Positions 25,085 to 34,432 are shown, counted from the first letter of the stretch. The stretch: 64,000 nt of DNA from Myxococcales bacterium (GCA_028287135.1 JAQBQE010000067.1:182968-246967), one strand, 5' to 3'. The notes: generated by a model from the sequence alone, not told the origin. Translations and numbers: made by a program.

Positions 25085-26504
25085 AGCGAAATCCAAGGCG
25101 AACCGCGTGATCGAGGCGGCTGTACTCGCCCGCCGCCGAGGGCAGGGCGTATCCCGTCCGCGCGGCCTCGCAGCCACGCGACGTGTAATCGAAGCCGCTG
25201 TCGTAGCAGTCGAGTCCGAACCGCGGATCGAACGCGGTGTCGTCATCACCGACGACGACCGTCGGCGACAGTGCGATGCCGTACGAGAGCTGCACAAGTA
25301 ACGAGCCGAGCCGGAGCTGACCTCCGAGATCGATCGTCGCCTTCGGAGGCGCGATCGTCAGTGCCGACGTGCGCTCGGCCGACAACGCGGACGTCTCGAA
25401 CCCGACGCGCGCGCCGAGCCGATAGCGGCCTCCGCGGTCGATCTGCTCGACCCCGGCCCACAGCGCGAACGAGTCGTGCAGACCACGGGTGCGCAGCATC
25501 CACTCGGGAATCCCTGCGTTGCGGAACGTGCTGCCGTAGGCACGGACGTCGAGCGCCTGCATGCGGGACAGGTCCTCCCACCGACCGCCGACGTGGAGCT
25601 CGAGCTCCCTCGGCAGCCGCGCGCGGACCTCACCGTCGATGCTCGCGGGATACGAGACGTAGACCGTCGACCCGCCGTGGAGCACCTCGCCACCGTCGCG
25701 CGGGGCGCGGGTGACGTCGAGCGTTCCGTCGAGCGAGGACTGGATGTCGAACCCCGGAGGCGTGTGATACGCGAGCCCGATCCAGACGTCCGGATAGACA
25801 CGGAACACGGTTCCGAGGTTGACCTTGAGGTTGCTCCCCTTCAGCAGCGGGGTCGACACGTTGACGTCGTAGATCTCGGTCGCCTCGGGGTTCTCGACGC
25901 CGCACGGCGCACCGCCGCAGTCGCTGGTGACGCCCCCGGCCCCGAACCCGGCATCGAGCGCGGTGTCGCGGGCGTAGCGCAGGCGCAGGTACGTGTTCTC
26001 GTGGGTCACGCTGGCGCCGAAGTAGAACGCGCTGGTGACGCGGAAGCTGACGCCCGCGGTCGCGAGGTAGTTGCGCTGGCTCTCGCCGAGCGTGTGGTAG
26101 CGAAGCTCGTCGTGATTCCTCGGGAACAGCTCGGCCGGCGGAATGCGCGCCTCGAAGCCAAGGGTGAGGGAATCGCTCGGGTGCCCGACGAGACTGAATG
26201 CGCCACCGGGTGCGAGCTGCGTGTCGCTCACGCGCGGAGTGGTGGTGAAGTCGCCGGTCGTGATGTCGAGTGAGCGCCGCTCGATCCCGAGCTGCTGCAG
26301 GGTCGATGTGAACGCGAAGTAGACCTCGAGACGGACGCCAGGGCCGAGCCCGAGCGCGGCCGGGTTGAGCGAGAGCGACGACGCGTGGGGCGTTGCCGCG
26401 CCGGTGAACACGGCACGGCCCGTTGTAGGGTCGCTACGCGGCGATCCGATCGCTGGCGCGATGGCGCCGCAGATGATCAGCGTGAGGATGCGCCAGGCGG
26501 CCAT
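25071..26504 (-). CDS. FadL/OmpP1-like outer-membrane protein
   Basis: This 477-residue protein has a signal peptide (LTLIICGAIAPAIGS). Many amphipathic strands follow in the style of the FadL/TodX family, such as 'LSLNPAALGLGPGVRLEV', 'WIGLAYHTPPGFDIQSSLD' and 'RLGARVGFETSAL', and the last strand ends in aromatic-rich 'VRLGFRYALP'. The 'NPAAL' near the N-terminus and a plug-like start fit transporters of hydrophobic compounds. It probably admits fatty acids or other hydrophobic substrates through the outer membrane. ATG 26504 is 31 bp from the divergent HEAT-like gene. Confidence 0.78.
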   Translation of the reverse strand: MAAWRILTLIICGAIAPAIGSPRSDPTTGRAVFTGAATPHASSLSLNPAALGLGPGVRLEVYFAFTSTLQQLGIERRSLDITTGDFTTTPRVSDTQLAPGGAFSLVGHPSDSLTLGFEARIPPAELFPRNHDELRYHTLGESQRNYLATAGVSFRVTSAFYFGASVTHENTYLRLRYARDTALDAGFGAGGVTSDCGGAPCGVENPEATEIYDVNVSTPLLKGSNLKVNLGTVFRVYPDVWIGLAYHTPPGFDIQSSLDGTLDVTRAPRDGGEVLHGGSTVYVSYPASIDGEVRARLPRELELHVGGRWEDLSRMQALDVRAYGSTFRNAGIPEWMLRTRGLHDSFALWAGVEQIDRGGRYRLGARVGFETSALSAERTSALTIAPPKATIDLGGQLRLGSLLVQLSYGIALSPTVVVGDDDTAFDPRFGLDCYDSGFDYTSRGCEAARTGYALPSAAGEYSRLDHAVRLGFRYALP

Positions 26505-26535
26505 CGCGGAACGTATTACACGATAAGCTCGCGTC
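26505..26535. promoter_or_regulatory. 31-bp divergent promoter region
   Basis: Only 31 bp separate two divergent start codons. On the plus strand TAAGCT (26524-26529) ends 6 nt before ATG 26536. On the minus strand TACGTT ends 5 nt before ATG 26504, and TAATAC overlaps it. Both genes thus seem to start at or beside their initiation codons, with promoter elements reaching into each other's coding sequence. Confidence 0.4.
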
Positions 26536-27858
26536 ATGTTCACGCGCGTGTTGCTGATCGCGGCCATCATGCTCCTCGGCCTGTCCACCGGCTGCGAGAA
26601 GACGGACCACGAGAACATCGACAAGTGGACCCGGACCGAGAAGGGGCCGGGCAAGCTCAAGAAGGCGCTCAAGGACGAGGGCAACGATCCGGATCTCGCC
26701 GCGCACGCCGCCGCGAACATGATCAGGATGGGCAACGATCCGGATGTTCGCGCTGCGTTCGAGGAGATGTCGCAACCGCGCCGCGTCCAGGTGATCGGCA
26801 AGCTCGCTCCGCGGCTGTGGGACCTCGCGCGCATCGAGCGCGAGGATTCGCTGCCTGGCAGCGGACAGATCGTGGCGAAGGACGCGTTGATCTCGCTGCG
26901 CAAGTACGCCGATGACACGCAGAAGCAGCAGATCGATACGTACCTGATCGACTGGTACGCCGTGATGTCCTACGAGGGGCGCGCGAAGGTCGGCTCGACG
27001 CTCGGCTCGGCGGTGATGCGGATGGTCGGTGCGCCGGCTGGCAAGAAGCTGATGAGCGTCGTCAACGGCGTGCTCGCGGCGCCGGGGCAGGAGAAGGTCA
27101 AGATCCGGATCGGCGACGAGCTGATGCTCGGGCTGGCGGCCTCCGGCAACCCCGAGGCGGTGAAGTACGTCCTCGACATCGCCCGGATGGATCGCGGCGA
27201 TCCGTCGCTGCCCAAGCGCGCGATGCGTCAGCTCTACACGGCGTACGTCGACCCTGCCGGTCTGTTCGACCTCGCGGATCCGGCGGCGCTGGTGGCGAAC
27301 CTCGATGGCCTGGTCGCGATCGCCAAGGACGAGACGATGGCGGGGCAGCCTGCCAATGACGCGATCTCGCTGATCCGCGCCGCGGGCTCGCCGCAGTGCT
27401 TCGACCCGCTGCTCTCGATGGTCCGGCTGCCTCACCCCGACCCGCGGTTCCGCTACGCCACGGCCTACGCCGCCCTGTATTGCGGCGGGACCAAGACGAT
27501 CGCCCAGGTCGTACGTGCGCTACCCGAGAGCGGCAACTATGTCCGCGACGAGATGCACGGTGCGGTCTCCGGGGAGATCGCCAAGATGAGCCCGCGCGAT
27601 CAGGTGCTCGGCCAGCTCCGCGAGCTCCTGGCCGACAAGGGCAAGATTTCCAGGTGGGTTGCCGCCGAGGCCCTCGCGGCGATGAAGTCCGTCGAGGACG
27701 CGCCGCGGCTCGAGGCGCTGGCCGGGGACAAGGAGAAGCTGGTCGGGTATTTCGGCGACCAGAGCGGCCGCGAGCCGAAGAACCGCAAGACCGACCCGAC
27801 CCTGGGGCAGCGCGCGAAGGAGCTTGCCGTTCAGCTGTCGGGTAGCGCTCCCAAATAA
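26536..27858 (+). CDS. HEAT-repeat-like lipoprotein
   Basis: This 440-residue protein has a lipoprotein signal (IMLLGLSTGC). The rest is almost entirely alpha-helical with repeated paired helices ('DPDLAAHAAANMIRMG', 'QCFDPLLSMVRLPHP', 'RWVAAEALAAMKSVEDAPRLEAL'), as in HEAT/Armadillo solenoids. Such proteins usually scaffold partners. No catalytic motif is visible. It carries its own -10-like element 6 nt before the ATG and no Shine-Dalgarno. Confidence 0.75.
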   Translation: MFTRVLLIAAIMLLGLSTGCEKTDHENIDKWTRTEKGPGKLKKALKDEGNDPDLAAHAAANMIRMGNDPDVRAAFEEMSQPRRVQVIGKLAPRLWDLARIEREDSLPGSGQIVAKDALISLRKYADDTQKQQIDTYLIDWYAVMSYEGRAKVGSTLGSAVMRMVGAPAGKKLMSVVNGVLAAPGQEKVKIRIGDELMLGLAASGNPEAVKYVLDIARMDRGDPSLPKRAMRQLYTAYVDPAGLFDLADPAALVANLDGLVAIAKDETMAGQPANDAISLIRAAGSPQCFDPLLSMVRLPHPDPRFRYATAYAALYCGGTKTIAQVVRALPESGNYVRDEMHGAVSGEIAKMSPRDQVLGQLRELLADKGKISRWVAAEALAAMKSVEDAPRLEALAGDKEKLVGYFGDQSGREPKNRKTDPTLGQRAKELAVQLSGSAPK

Positions 27859-27888
27859 TGGGCCGCAGTCGCGTGCGCCGGGGCGATG

Positions 27889-27894
27889 TAGTAT
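27889..27894 (+). promoter_or_regulatory. possible -10 (TAGTAT) for the FHA gene, with long leader
   Basis: TAGTAT is the best -10 match in the 127-bp gap before the FHA gene. If used, it would give an approximately 85-nt leader with a purine-rich block (about 27909-27926) and an AGGGAG ribosome-binding site at 27969-27974. No -35 is obvious. Confidence 0.3.
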
Positions 27895-27985
27895 CGTAGG
27901 AGCTAGCCGGGGAGAGAGGGAGAGACGGCCGTGCCGTCAATTCTCGGTGGCCGAGCGTTCGCGTTCCTAGGGAGTCATTTCGCGC

Positions 27986-28765
<780 letters not shown>

Positions 28766-28810
28766 GCCGGCCCACGTGGGCTGAGCATCGCTTCGCTCGC
28801 GGTGACGGTG

Positions 28811-28876
28811 GCGGGTCGCTGCGCTCGCGGCTGGCGGGTCGCTGCGCTCGCGGCTGGCGGGTCCCTCGCTCTCGGG
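28811..28876. repeat. 23-bp tandem repeat, about 2.8 copies
   Basis: The unit GCGGGTCGCTGCGCTCGCGGCTG occurs exactly at 28811-28833 and 28834-28856, then a diverged partial copy runs to about 28876. Related pieces (CTTCGCTCGC, GTCGCTTCGCTCAC) flank it. It lies in the gap between the FHA gene and the next lipoprotein gene and contains no open frame of note. Confidence 0.8.
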
Positions 28877-28949
28877 TCGCTTCGCTCACAACGAACGATG
28901 AGCTCCACGAATCGATTTCCGAAGCGCCGAGAGAACGGGTCGGTGGCTC

Positions 28950-28955
28950 TAGAAT
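28950..28955 (+). promoter_or_regulatory. -10-like hexamer TAGAAT, 6 nt before start codon
   Basis: TAGAAT ends 6 nt before ATG 28962, a close match to TATAAT, with no Shine-Dalgarno between. It fits the leaderless pattern and sets the start. Confidence 0.45.
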
Positions 28956-28961
28956 GGCCGC

Positions 28962-29618
28962 ATGATGCGATCGGATCGGTCTACCTTGCTCGCGGCGTTG
29001 TCGATCGCGTCGCTTCTCGCGGCGTGTGCGGGGAGCTCTTCGTCGGAGTGTGCGCCGGGCGCGCCCGACGCGGTCGCCTCCGACGCGCCGGCCGGCGACC
29101 TCGGCCCGCCGGGGCCTTTCTTCGCGGGGACCACCTGTCACTGCGACGACACGACGAGCGGCGGCGACACCACGGTGTACATGCAGGACGGCTCGTACTT
29201 GATCGGGTCGCGGAGCTCCGACGCCACGACGTGCACGGTGCGCGCGACCGCGGAGGGCCAGCCGCCGCTCATGCTGCACTCGAACGGCGTGGCCGAGACC
29301 ACGGCCGTCATGGGGAGCGGGATTGATTACAGCAGCGGCGGCACGTGGCGCTGCGACCGCGGTGCGTTTCGACTCGAGTTCCCGACGCACACGCAGGCCG
29401 GTGCGCTGAGCCGCCAGTTCCTCATCGCGCCGCCTCAGTGCCAGCTCTACCCGTGCGAGCCGGGCTTGCGTTGCTCGAAGAACCCCACCGACGCCGCGCG
29501 GAACGCGTGCATCGCGGACGGCTCCCTCCCTCGGGGCGTGAGCTGCAACGAGGACGTCAACTGCGCGAGCGGCACGTGCCAGAACACGTCCTTTGCGACC
29601 TTCAAGGTGTGCGGATGA
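28962..29618 (+). CDS. Cys-rich lipoprotein of unknown function
   Basis: This 218-residue protein has a lipoprotein signal (IASLLAACAG), a Ser/Ala/Pro-rich spacer with 'DAVASDAPAGD', then a body with about a dozen cysteines. The C-terminal portion ('CQLYPCEPGLRCSKNP', 'GVSCNEDVNCASGTCQN') has paired Cys spacing like small disulphide-rich extracellular modules. It is likely on the cell surface. The first or second ATG (28962, 28965) could be used. Confidence 0.72.
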   Translation: MMRSDRSTLLAALSIASLLAACAGSSSSECAPGAPDAVASDAPAGDLGPPGPFFAGTTCHCDDTTSGGDTTVYMQDGSYLIGSRSSDATTCTVRATAEGQPPLMLHSNGVAETTAVMGSGIDYSSGGTWRCDRGAFRLEFPTHTQAGALSRQFLIAPPQCQLYPCEPGLRCSKNPTDAARNACIADGSLPRGVSCNEDVNCASGTCQNTSFATFKVCG

Positions 29619-29718
29619 CGTCTTGATCCGGCCGGAGGCCAGCCCGCGATCGTTCCGTTCGCTTCAGCGCCGACGTTGTTCGCGGGCCCGCGTCGGCGTC
29701 GAGTAGCCTGCTCGAGGG

Positions 29719-29883
29719 ATGACCGCCCGGCGTTCGTTGGTGATCGTCCTGTGGACGATCCTCGCTACCGTCTGGGGATGCGCGCGCGAGCCGACCCTCG
29801 AGTTGGTGGACGCTGCTGGGGCATCACGAGCTCCTGCGAGCTCTGAACGATCCTGGGCCGAGGTTGCTCACTCGCGATCGTGA
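29719..29883 (+). CDS. possible 54-residue lipoprotein or remnant of one
   Basis: The frame begins with a good lipoprotein signal ('VIVLWTILATVWGCAREP'), but only about 35 residues follow the lipid Cys and they look random ('ASRAPASSERSW'). TAGCCT sits 9 nt before the ATG. A frame overlapping in +1 continues to about 30055 without a domain. This could be a true tiny lipoprotein or the head of a decayed gene. Confidence 0.35.
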   Translation: MTARRSLVIVLWTILATVWGCAREPTLELVDAAGASRAPASSERSWAEVAHSRS

Positions 29884-29947
29884 CATCCACCGGCCTGATC
29901 ATGCCGTGTTGTGGACAGTGGTAGTGCGCCTCGTCGATCGACCGGCC

Positions 29948-29956
29948 TTATCCACA
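29948..29956 (+). other. isolated DnaA-box-like nonamer
   Basis: TTATCCACA is an exact match to the DnaA-box consensus. It lies in a 449-bp gap (29619-30067) with no confident gene apart from the short lipoprotein-like frame. No cluster of such boxes, no AT-rich unwinding tract and no dnaA/dnaN neighbour is present, so I do not call an origin. Confidence 0.3.
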
Positions 29957-30055
29957 CGCGCTCGACGACAGGGCTCGTCCTCGACGCACCCGCCGCCGGG
30001 TGATCCCGTGATCGTCGACGTTCGTCGCCGATCCTCCGGCGTCAGCGCGAAGTGC

Positions 30056-30061
30056 TAGTTT
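30056..30061 (+). promoter_or_regulatory. -10-like hexamer TAGTTT, 6 nt before recG start
   Basis: TAGTTT ends 6 nt before GTG 30068; GCGACC between them is not a ribosome-binding site. This suggests a leaderless recG transcript and supports the GTG start. Confidence 0.4.
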
Positions 30062-30067
30062 GCGACC

Positions 30068-33000
30068 GTGGATGCCGAGCTGATCCGTCGCGTCGACGCA
30101 CTGCGCCGACCGCTCGAGCTCGCCGCCGCGGATAACTTCACGGGGGTGCGCAAGGTCGCGGGGCTCGGCGCTGCGCTGCTCGCCGCGTGCGACGGTGTGA
30201 TGGAGCGGATCACGCCGCGCGATCGCTCGTCGCGTGGTGACGCCTCGATGCTGGCCGATGCCGAGCAGGCACTCGCGCAGTGGCGTGGAACGCTCGCGAC
30301 CTGGGATCAGCTGGACGAGAACCAGCAGGCGATCGTCGTCGCGAAGGGCATGCGGCTGATCGCGCGGTTCCCGCGTCCGACGCGCCCGGTGGTGCCGGTG
30401 TCGCGGACGTTCGCGCCGGGGCTCGGCGCATCACGCGTCCCGGGCGCTAGGATTCCTGCGCCCGCGCTTGCGCCGCTCGCCGCGCCTGCACCGGTGGCCA
30501 GCCCAGCGCGCGTGGTCGAACGTCCGCCGCGGTCGTCGTCGATCGAGGCGCCTCGCAGCGACACCACGGTGGCCCCGAAGGAGCTGGCCGCACGGCGCGC
30601 AACGTCGGCAGCCGCTCGCGCGAAAGGGACCGCATCCACTGACGCAACGATGGTGCCGACGATCGCGGTGAAGACGACCACGACGGCGAAGGCGACCGCA
30701 TCGACTGCGAAGCCGACCGCCACGGCGACTGGGTCGACGGGCGCGACGAAGGCGAACAAGATCACGGCGGCTGCACCCGCGACTGCTCGGACAGGTACGA
30801 CGATGCCCAAGCGGCGGGCTGGTGCGACTTCATCGACGGGCGCGATCGCGACCGCTGCGCCGACGACCGGGTCGACGGCCACTGGAACCGCGACGACGGG
30901 TACGGTCTCGACCGCATCGACGAGCACGGCTGCGAGGCCGGAGCTGATCGAGCACAGGCTCGACGCGACGCCAGCAAGCGAGGAAGCGGGGATGGCGCTG
31001 GTCGCGAGTGCGCTCGCGGCGGCGATCGCCGGACCGATCGTGCGAGGCGCGATCGCGACGATGCCAACGTCGACGCCGATGCCGATGCCGACGTCGACGT
31101 TCGATCGCGTCGCGCTGGACGGCGCGGGTTCGCTTACGCCTACGCCTACGCCGAACACCAGGACCAAGGCGAAGGCGCCGGCAGGCGAGGTCCCGACCGC
31201 GGATCCCTCGAACGTGGCGAGCGACACTGCGGTCGCGAAGCCCAAGCGTGCGCGCGCGGCGGCGCCCGCGGAACCGGCGGAGCCGATCGATCCGCTCGCC
31301 GCGCTGACCCACACGCTGCCCGGGATCGGGCCCGCGTTCGCAGAGCGCCTCGCCGAGAAGGGCCTCGTCACCGTCGAGGATCTGCTGTGGCTGGTCCCGC
31401 GTCGCTATGATGACGTTCGCGACGCGAAGACCCTGGCCGAGGTCGACGCGATGCCCGAGGGCACGCGCGTGACGTTCGCGGCGAAGGTGGTGTCCGCGCG
31501 GATGATCTTCGCGCGCGGGCGGCGGTGGGCCGAGGTCCGGCTCACGAGCATCGATCCGTCGGTGCAGCTGACCGCGTTCGGCGTCGCGCCGCCGGTGAGC
31601 GCGATCGTGCGGTGGTTCAACGTGTGGGCCGGGATCGACAAGCGGATGCCGGTCGATGCGGTCGTCGCGCTGTCGGGCGTGGTCAAGAAGCGCGGCGGTC
31701 GGCTCGAGCTCGCGAATCCCGACATCCTCGGGATCGAGATCGACGGTGTTGCCGGCAAGGCGATGCCGACGATCATCGCGCGCTACCCGGATGTCCCGGG
31801 CGTCCCCGCGGGACGGATGCGGTCCGCCTGCGCGTCCGCGTGCGCGCGCGTCGCGGGCAATGCGGATGACGGGGTGCCGGCGACGGTCGAGCAGGCAGCA
31901 GGGTTGCCAAGCCTCGCCGACACGCTCGGGCAGCTGCACTCGCCGAGCCCCGACATCCATCCCGACGCGATTGCCGCGCTCAACCGGGGCGACAGCGAGT
32001 GGCAGCGCCGGCTCGCGTTCGGTGAGCTGTTCGCGCTCGGCGTCGCGATCACGTTGCGCCGTCGCGAGCGCCGGGGAGATGCCGCGGTCCCGTGTGCGAA
32101 GACTCCGCGCATCCACCAGGACCTCGAGGCGGCGCTGCCGTTCAAGCTGACGGCTGCGCAGCGTCGATCGATCGACGAGCTCGGCGCGGATCTCTCGCGC
32201 GATGTCCCGATGAACCGGTTACTTCAGGGCGATGTCGGCGCGGGCAAGACGTGCGTCGCGTTCGCGGCGGCGCTGCAGGTCGCGCGGGCAGGGCGGCAGA
32301 CGGCGGTGATGGCGCCGACCGAGCTGCTCGCCGAGCAGCACATGGAGACCTGGCGGGCGTGGGCGAAGGCGACCAAGCTGCGCGTCGAGGTGCTGACGGC
32401 GTCGACGCAGAAGGGCGTGCGCCAGTCGCTGCTCGCGCTGCTCGCCGGGGGCCAGATCGACGTGCTGATCGGAACGCACGCGCTGCTCGCCGAGGCGGTC
32501 GGCTTCCACGCGCTCGGGCTCGTCGTCATCGACGAGCAGCACCGGTTCGGCGTCGCTCAGCGCGCCAAGCTCCGCGACAAGGGTGACGGCAACGGTGCAC
32601 CGCATCTGCTGGTGATGACCGCGACTCCGATCCCGCGCACGCTCGCGCTGACCGCGTTCGGCGATCTCGATGTGTCGGTCCTCGACGAGCTGCCACCGGG
32701 TCGCCTGCCGGTCGCGACGAAGCAGCTCAGTGGTTCGAAGGGCAGGTCGGCCGCGTACAAGATCGTCGCGGAGCGCGTGGCTGCTGGCGAGCGCGCGTAT
32801 GTCGTGTGCCCCAAGGTCGAGCCGACCGAAGGTGACGAGGACGATGATCGCACGTGGAAGGACGCGACCACGACCGCGGCCGAGCTCGCGGCGGATCTGC
32901 CGCACGTGCGCGTCGGCCTGGTGCACGGTCGGCTCGATGGCCCGTCACGCGATCGCGTGATGCGCGCGTTCAAGAGCGGCGAGATCGAGGTGCTCGTCGC

Positions 33001-33460
33001 GACCACCGTGATCGAGGTCGGCGTCGACGTGCCGGCTGCGACCGTGATGGTGATCCACGACGCCGAGCGGTTCGGGCTCGCGCAACTCCACCAGCTCCGC
33101 GGGCGGGTCGGGCGCGGAGGCGGCGCGTCGCACTGCTTGCTGCTCGCCCAGGGACAGCTCGGTCCGGATGCCGAGCATCGGCTCGGCGCGATGGTCGAGA
33201 CCCACGACGGGTTCAAGATCGCCGAGTACGACCTTTCACTACGTGGCCCTGGTGACCTGCTCGGTCCCAAGCAGGCCGGTGTGCCTCGCTTGCGGTTCGG
33301 CGACCTCGCGCAACACACCGCACTTCTTCTCGAAGCCCGCCGGTTTGCCGAGCAGGTCCTTGACGAGGACCCGACCCTGGTCCGGCCGCAGCACGCCGCA
33401 CTGCGGCGAGCGATCGAGCGTCGGTTTGCACATCATGTGTACGGTGCGGAGAGCGGGTGA
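30068..33460 (+). CDS. recG: ATP-dependent DNA helicase RecG with long low-complexity insert
   Basis: RecG remodels stalled replication forks and branched DNA. This copy is 1130 residues; typical RecG is about 690-850. Residues 1-110 are a helical N-terminal extension. Residues about 120-400 are a Thr/Ala/Pro/Lys low-complexity stretch ('ATGSTGATKANKIT', 'GSTATGTATTGTVST'). The wedge domain starts near 415 with 'LPGIGPAFAERLAEKGL' and 'PRRYDD'. The helicase core has Walker A GDVGAGKT (near 720), DEQHRFG (near 821), 'TATPIPRTLALT', 'VEVGVDVP'-type motif V and the RGRVGRG motif VI. All catalytic motifs are present, so it should be active. Confidence 0.95.
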   Translation: MDAELIRRVDALRRPLELAAADNFTGVRKVAGLGAALLAACDGVMERITPRDRSSRGDASMLADAEQALAQWRGTLATWDQLDENQQAIVVAKGMRLIARFPRPTRPVVPVSRTFAPGLGASRVPGARIPAPALAPLAAPAPVASPARVVERPPRSSSIEAPRSDTTVAPKELAARRATSAAARAKGTASTDATMVPTIAVKTTTTAKATASTAKPTATATGSTGATKANKITAAAPATARTGTTMPKRRAGATSSTGAIATAAPTTGSTATGTATTGTVSTASTSTAARPELIEHRLDATPASEEAGMALVASALAAAIAGPIVRGAIATMPTSTPMPMPTSTFDRVALDGAGSLTPTPTPNTRTKAKAPAGEVPTADPSNVASDTAVAKPKRARAAAPAEPAEPIDPLAALTHTLPGIGPAFAERLAEKGLVTVEDLLWLVPRRYDDVRDAKTLAEVDAMPEGTRVTFAAKVVSARMIFARGRRWAEVRLTSIDPSVQLTAFGVAPPVSAIVRWFNVWAGIDKRMPVDAVVALSGVVKKRGGRLELANPDILGIEIDGVAGKAMPTIIARYPDVPGVPAGRMRSACASACARVAGNADDGVPATVEQAAGLPSLADTLGQLHSPSPDIHPDAIAALNRGDSEWQRRLAFGELFALGVAITLRRRERRGDAAVPCAKTPRIHQDLEAALPFKLTAAQRRSIDELGADLSRDVPMNRLLQGDVGAGKTCVAFAAALQVARAGRQTAVMAPTELLAEQHMETWRAWAKATKLRVEVLTASTQKGVRQSLLALLAGGQIDVLIGTHALLAEAVGFHALGLVVIDEQHRFGVAQRAKLRDKGDGNGAPHLLVMTATPIPRTLALTAFGDLDVSVLDELPPGRLPVATKQLSGSKGRSAAYKIVAERVAAGERAYVVCPKVEPTEGDEDDDRTWKDATTTAAELAADLPHVRVGLVHGRLDGPSRDRVMRAFKSGEIEVLVATTVIEVGVDVPAATVMVIHDAERFGLAQLHQLRGRVGRGGGASHCLLLAQGQLGPDAEHRLGAMVETHDGFKIAEYDLSLRGPGDLLGPKQAGVPRLRFGDLAQHTALLLEARRFAEQVLDEDPTLVRPQHAALRRAIERRFAHHVYGAESG

Positions 33461-33504
33461 TCCTACGTGCACCGCGGATTCTTGACGGGCACTCACGTTT
33501 GGCG

Positions 33505-33532
33505 TTGATCTCGCACTTCGAATTAGTAGGAT
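33505..33532 (+). promoter_or_regulatory. promoter: TTGATC - 16 bp - TAGGAT
   Basis: TTGATC (33505-33510) and TAGGAT (33527-33532) are 16 bp apart, a reasonable sigma-70-type pair. The hexamer ends 7 nt before ATG 33540, so transcription would start at that codon. It overlaps ATG 33531, which argues against that upstream start. Confidence 0.5.
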
Positions 33533-33539
33533 GCGGCGC

Positions 33540-34052
33540 ATGATGAGGATGACGTCAGCGCTGGTGTTCGTTTGTGCGTCGTTCCTGGCCGCATGCAGCT
33601 GGGGTGACGGCAGCGGAGAAGACGGCCCGAGCGGTGGCGGCGGCGGCGTCGACGCATCCGTGACCCAGAACGTCTGCGGTGATGGCGTCTGCGCCTCCAG
33701 CGAGATCGGTACCTGCAGCAACGACTGCGGCGCCATGACGACCCCGGTCTGCGGAAACTCGACCTGCGATACCGGCGAGACGACGTCGTCGTGCCCGAGC
33801 GATTGCGGCGGCGGTAGCGGTAGCGGCAGCGGCAGCGGCAGCGGCAGCGCCACCACGTGCCCGTCGGATCCGACCGGCTGCCTGCTCTGCGCGATCGCCG
33901 GCCAGATGTGTCCGTCGGGTCATGACATGACCAGCTGCACGGCATGCATCGGTGGTGGTGGCGGCGGCGGCCTCCCGACCGGCACGTGCAACAACGACAT
34001 GGTCTGCGATGCGGCCGAGATGGCCGATCCGACCTGCGCGGACTGCTTCTAA
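33540..34052 (+). CDS. lipoprotein with Cys-rich CGDGxC repeats
   Basis: This 170-residue protein has a lipoprotein signal (VFVCASFLAAC) and a Gly-rich spacer. Two Cys-rich units follow, 'VCGDGVCASSEIGTCSNDC' and 'VCGNSTCDTGETTSSCPSDC', a pattern common in myxobacterial surface proteins. After a (GS)n linker encoded by hexamer repeats (about 33812-33851) comes a second Cys-rich region and a third, shortened unit ('VCDAAEMADPTCADC'). Disulphide-bonded surface protein; function unknown. The stop overlaps the stop of the convergent cutA by 4 nt. Confidence 0.75.
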   Translation: MMRMTSALVFVCASFLAACSWGDGSGEDGPSGGGGGVDASVTQNVCGDGVCASSEIGTCSNDCGAMTTPVCGNSTCDTGETTSSCPSDCGGGSGSGSGSGSGSATTCPSDPTGCLLCAIAGQMCPSGHDMTSCTACIGGGGGGGLPTGTCNNDMVCDAAEMADPTCADCF

Positions 34053-34387
34053 TCCGTAGCGGTCGAAGCGACGAGCCACGCCAGGTAGGGTGCGTGGACG
34101 TCGGTGGGCGAGAGGGCGATGAGCTCCGGCACCTCGTACGGGTGCAGTGAGATCAGCCGGGCAGCGAGCGCCTCGTAGCGCTCTGCCGTGGTCTTGATGA
34201 TCGCGAGGGTCTCGGTGTCGTCGCTGACGGCACCCTGCCAGCGATAGATCGAGCGGACCTGCGGTAGGAGATTCACGCAGGCGCACAGCCGCTCTTCGAC
34301 GAGGACCTTCGCGACCTCTGCGGCCTTCTCGGGAGCGGGAAAGGTCGAGAGGACGAGCCTCACGTCGGCCACACGCGTCTCGGACAC
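34049..34387 (-). CDS. cutA: CutA-family divalent-cation-related protein
   Basis: This 112-residue protein has the length and signature of CutA1: '[20 protein letters not shown]', '[20 protein letters not shown]' and '[13 protein letters not shown]'. These trimeric PII-like proteins have been linked to copper tolerance, though their precise role is disputed. The start is GTG 34387; GTG 34369 is a possible alternative. It diverges from lysC with 45 bp between start codons. Confidence 0.93.
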   Translation of the reverse strand: MSETRVADVRLVLSTFPAPEKAAEVAKVLVEERLCACVNLLPQVRSIYRWQGAVSDDTETLAIIKTTAERYEALAARLISLHPYEVPELIALSPTDVHAPYLAWLVASTATD

Positions 34388-34418
34388 GGGCGGGCTGTAC
34401 CACGGTGCCCTCGCCGTG

Positions 34419-34424
34419 TAGGGT
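34419..34424 (+). promoter_or_regulatory. -10-like hexamer TAGGGT, 8 nt before lysC start
   Basis: TAGGGT ends 8 nt before GTG 34433 and no Shine-Dalgarno lies between. It lies in the 45-bp gap between divergent cutA and lysC. Confidence 0.4.
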
Positions 34425-34432
34425 CCCTGGCC

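Noticed and set aside
29948..29956. Replication origin suggested by TTATCCACA
   Set aside because: One box only, no AT-rich region, no dnaA, dnaN or gyrB nearby.
33812..33851. Hexamer (GGCAGC-type) repeat as a CRISPR or regulatory repeat
   Set aside because: It is in frame and encodes the Gly-Ser linker of the Cys-rich lipoprotein; there are no spacers.
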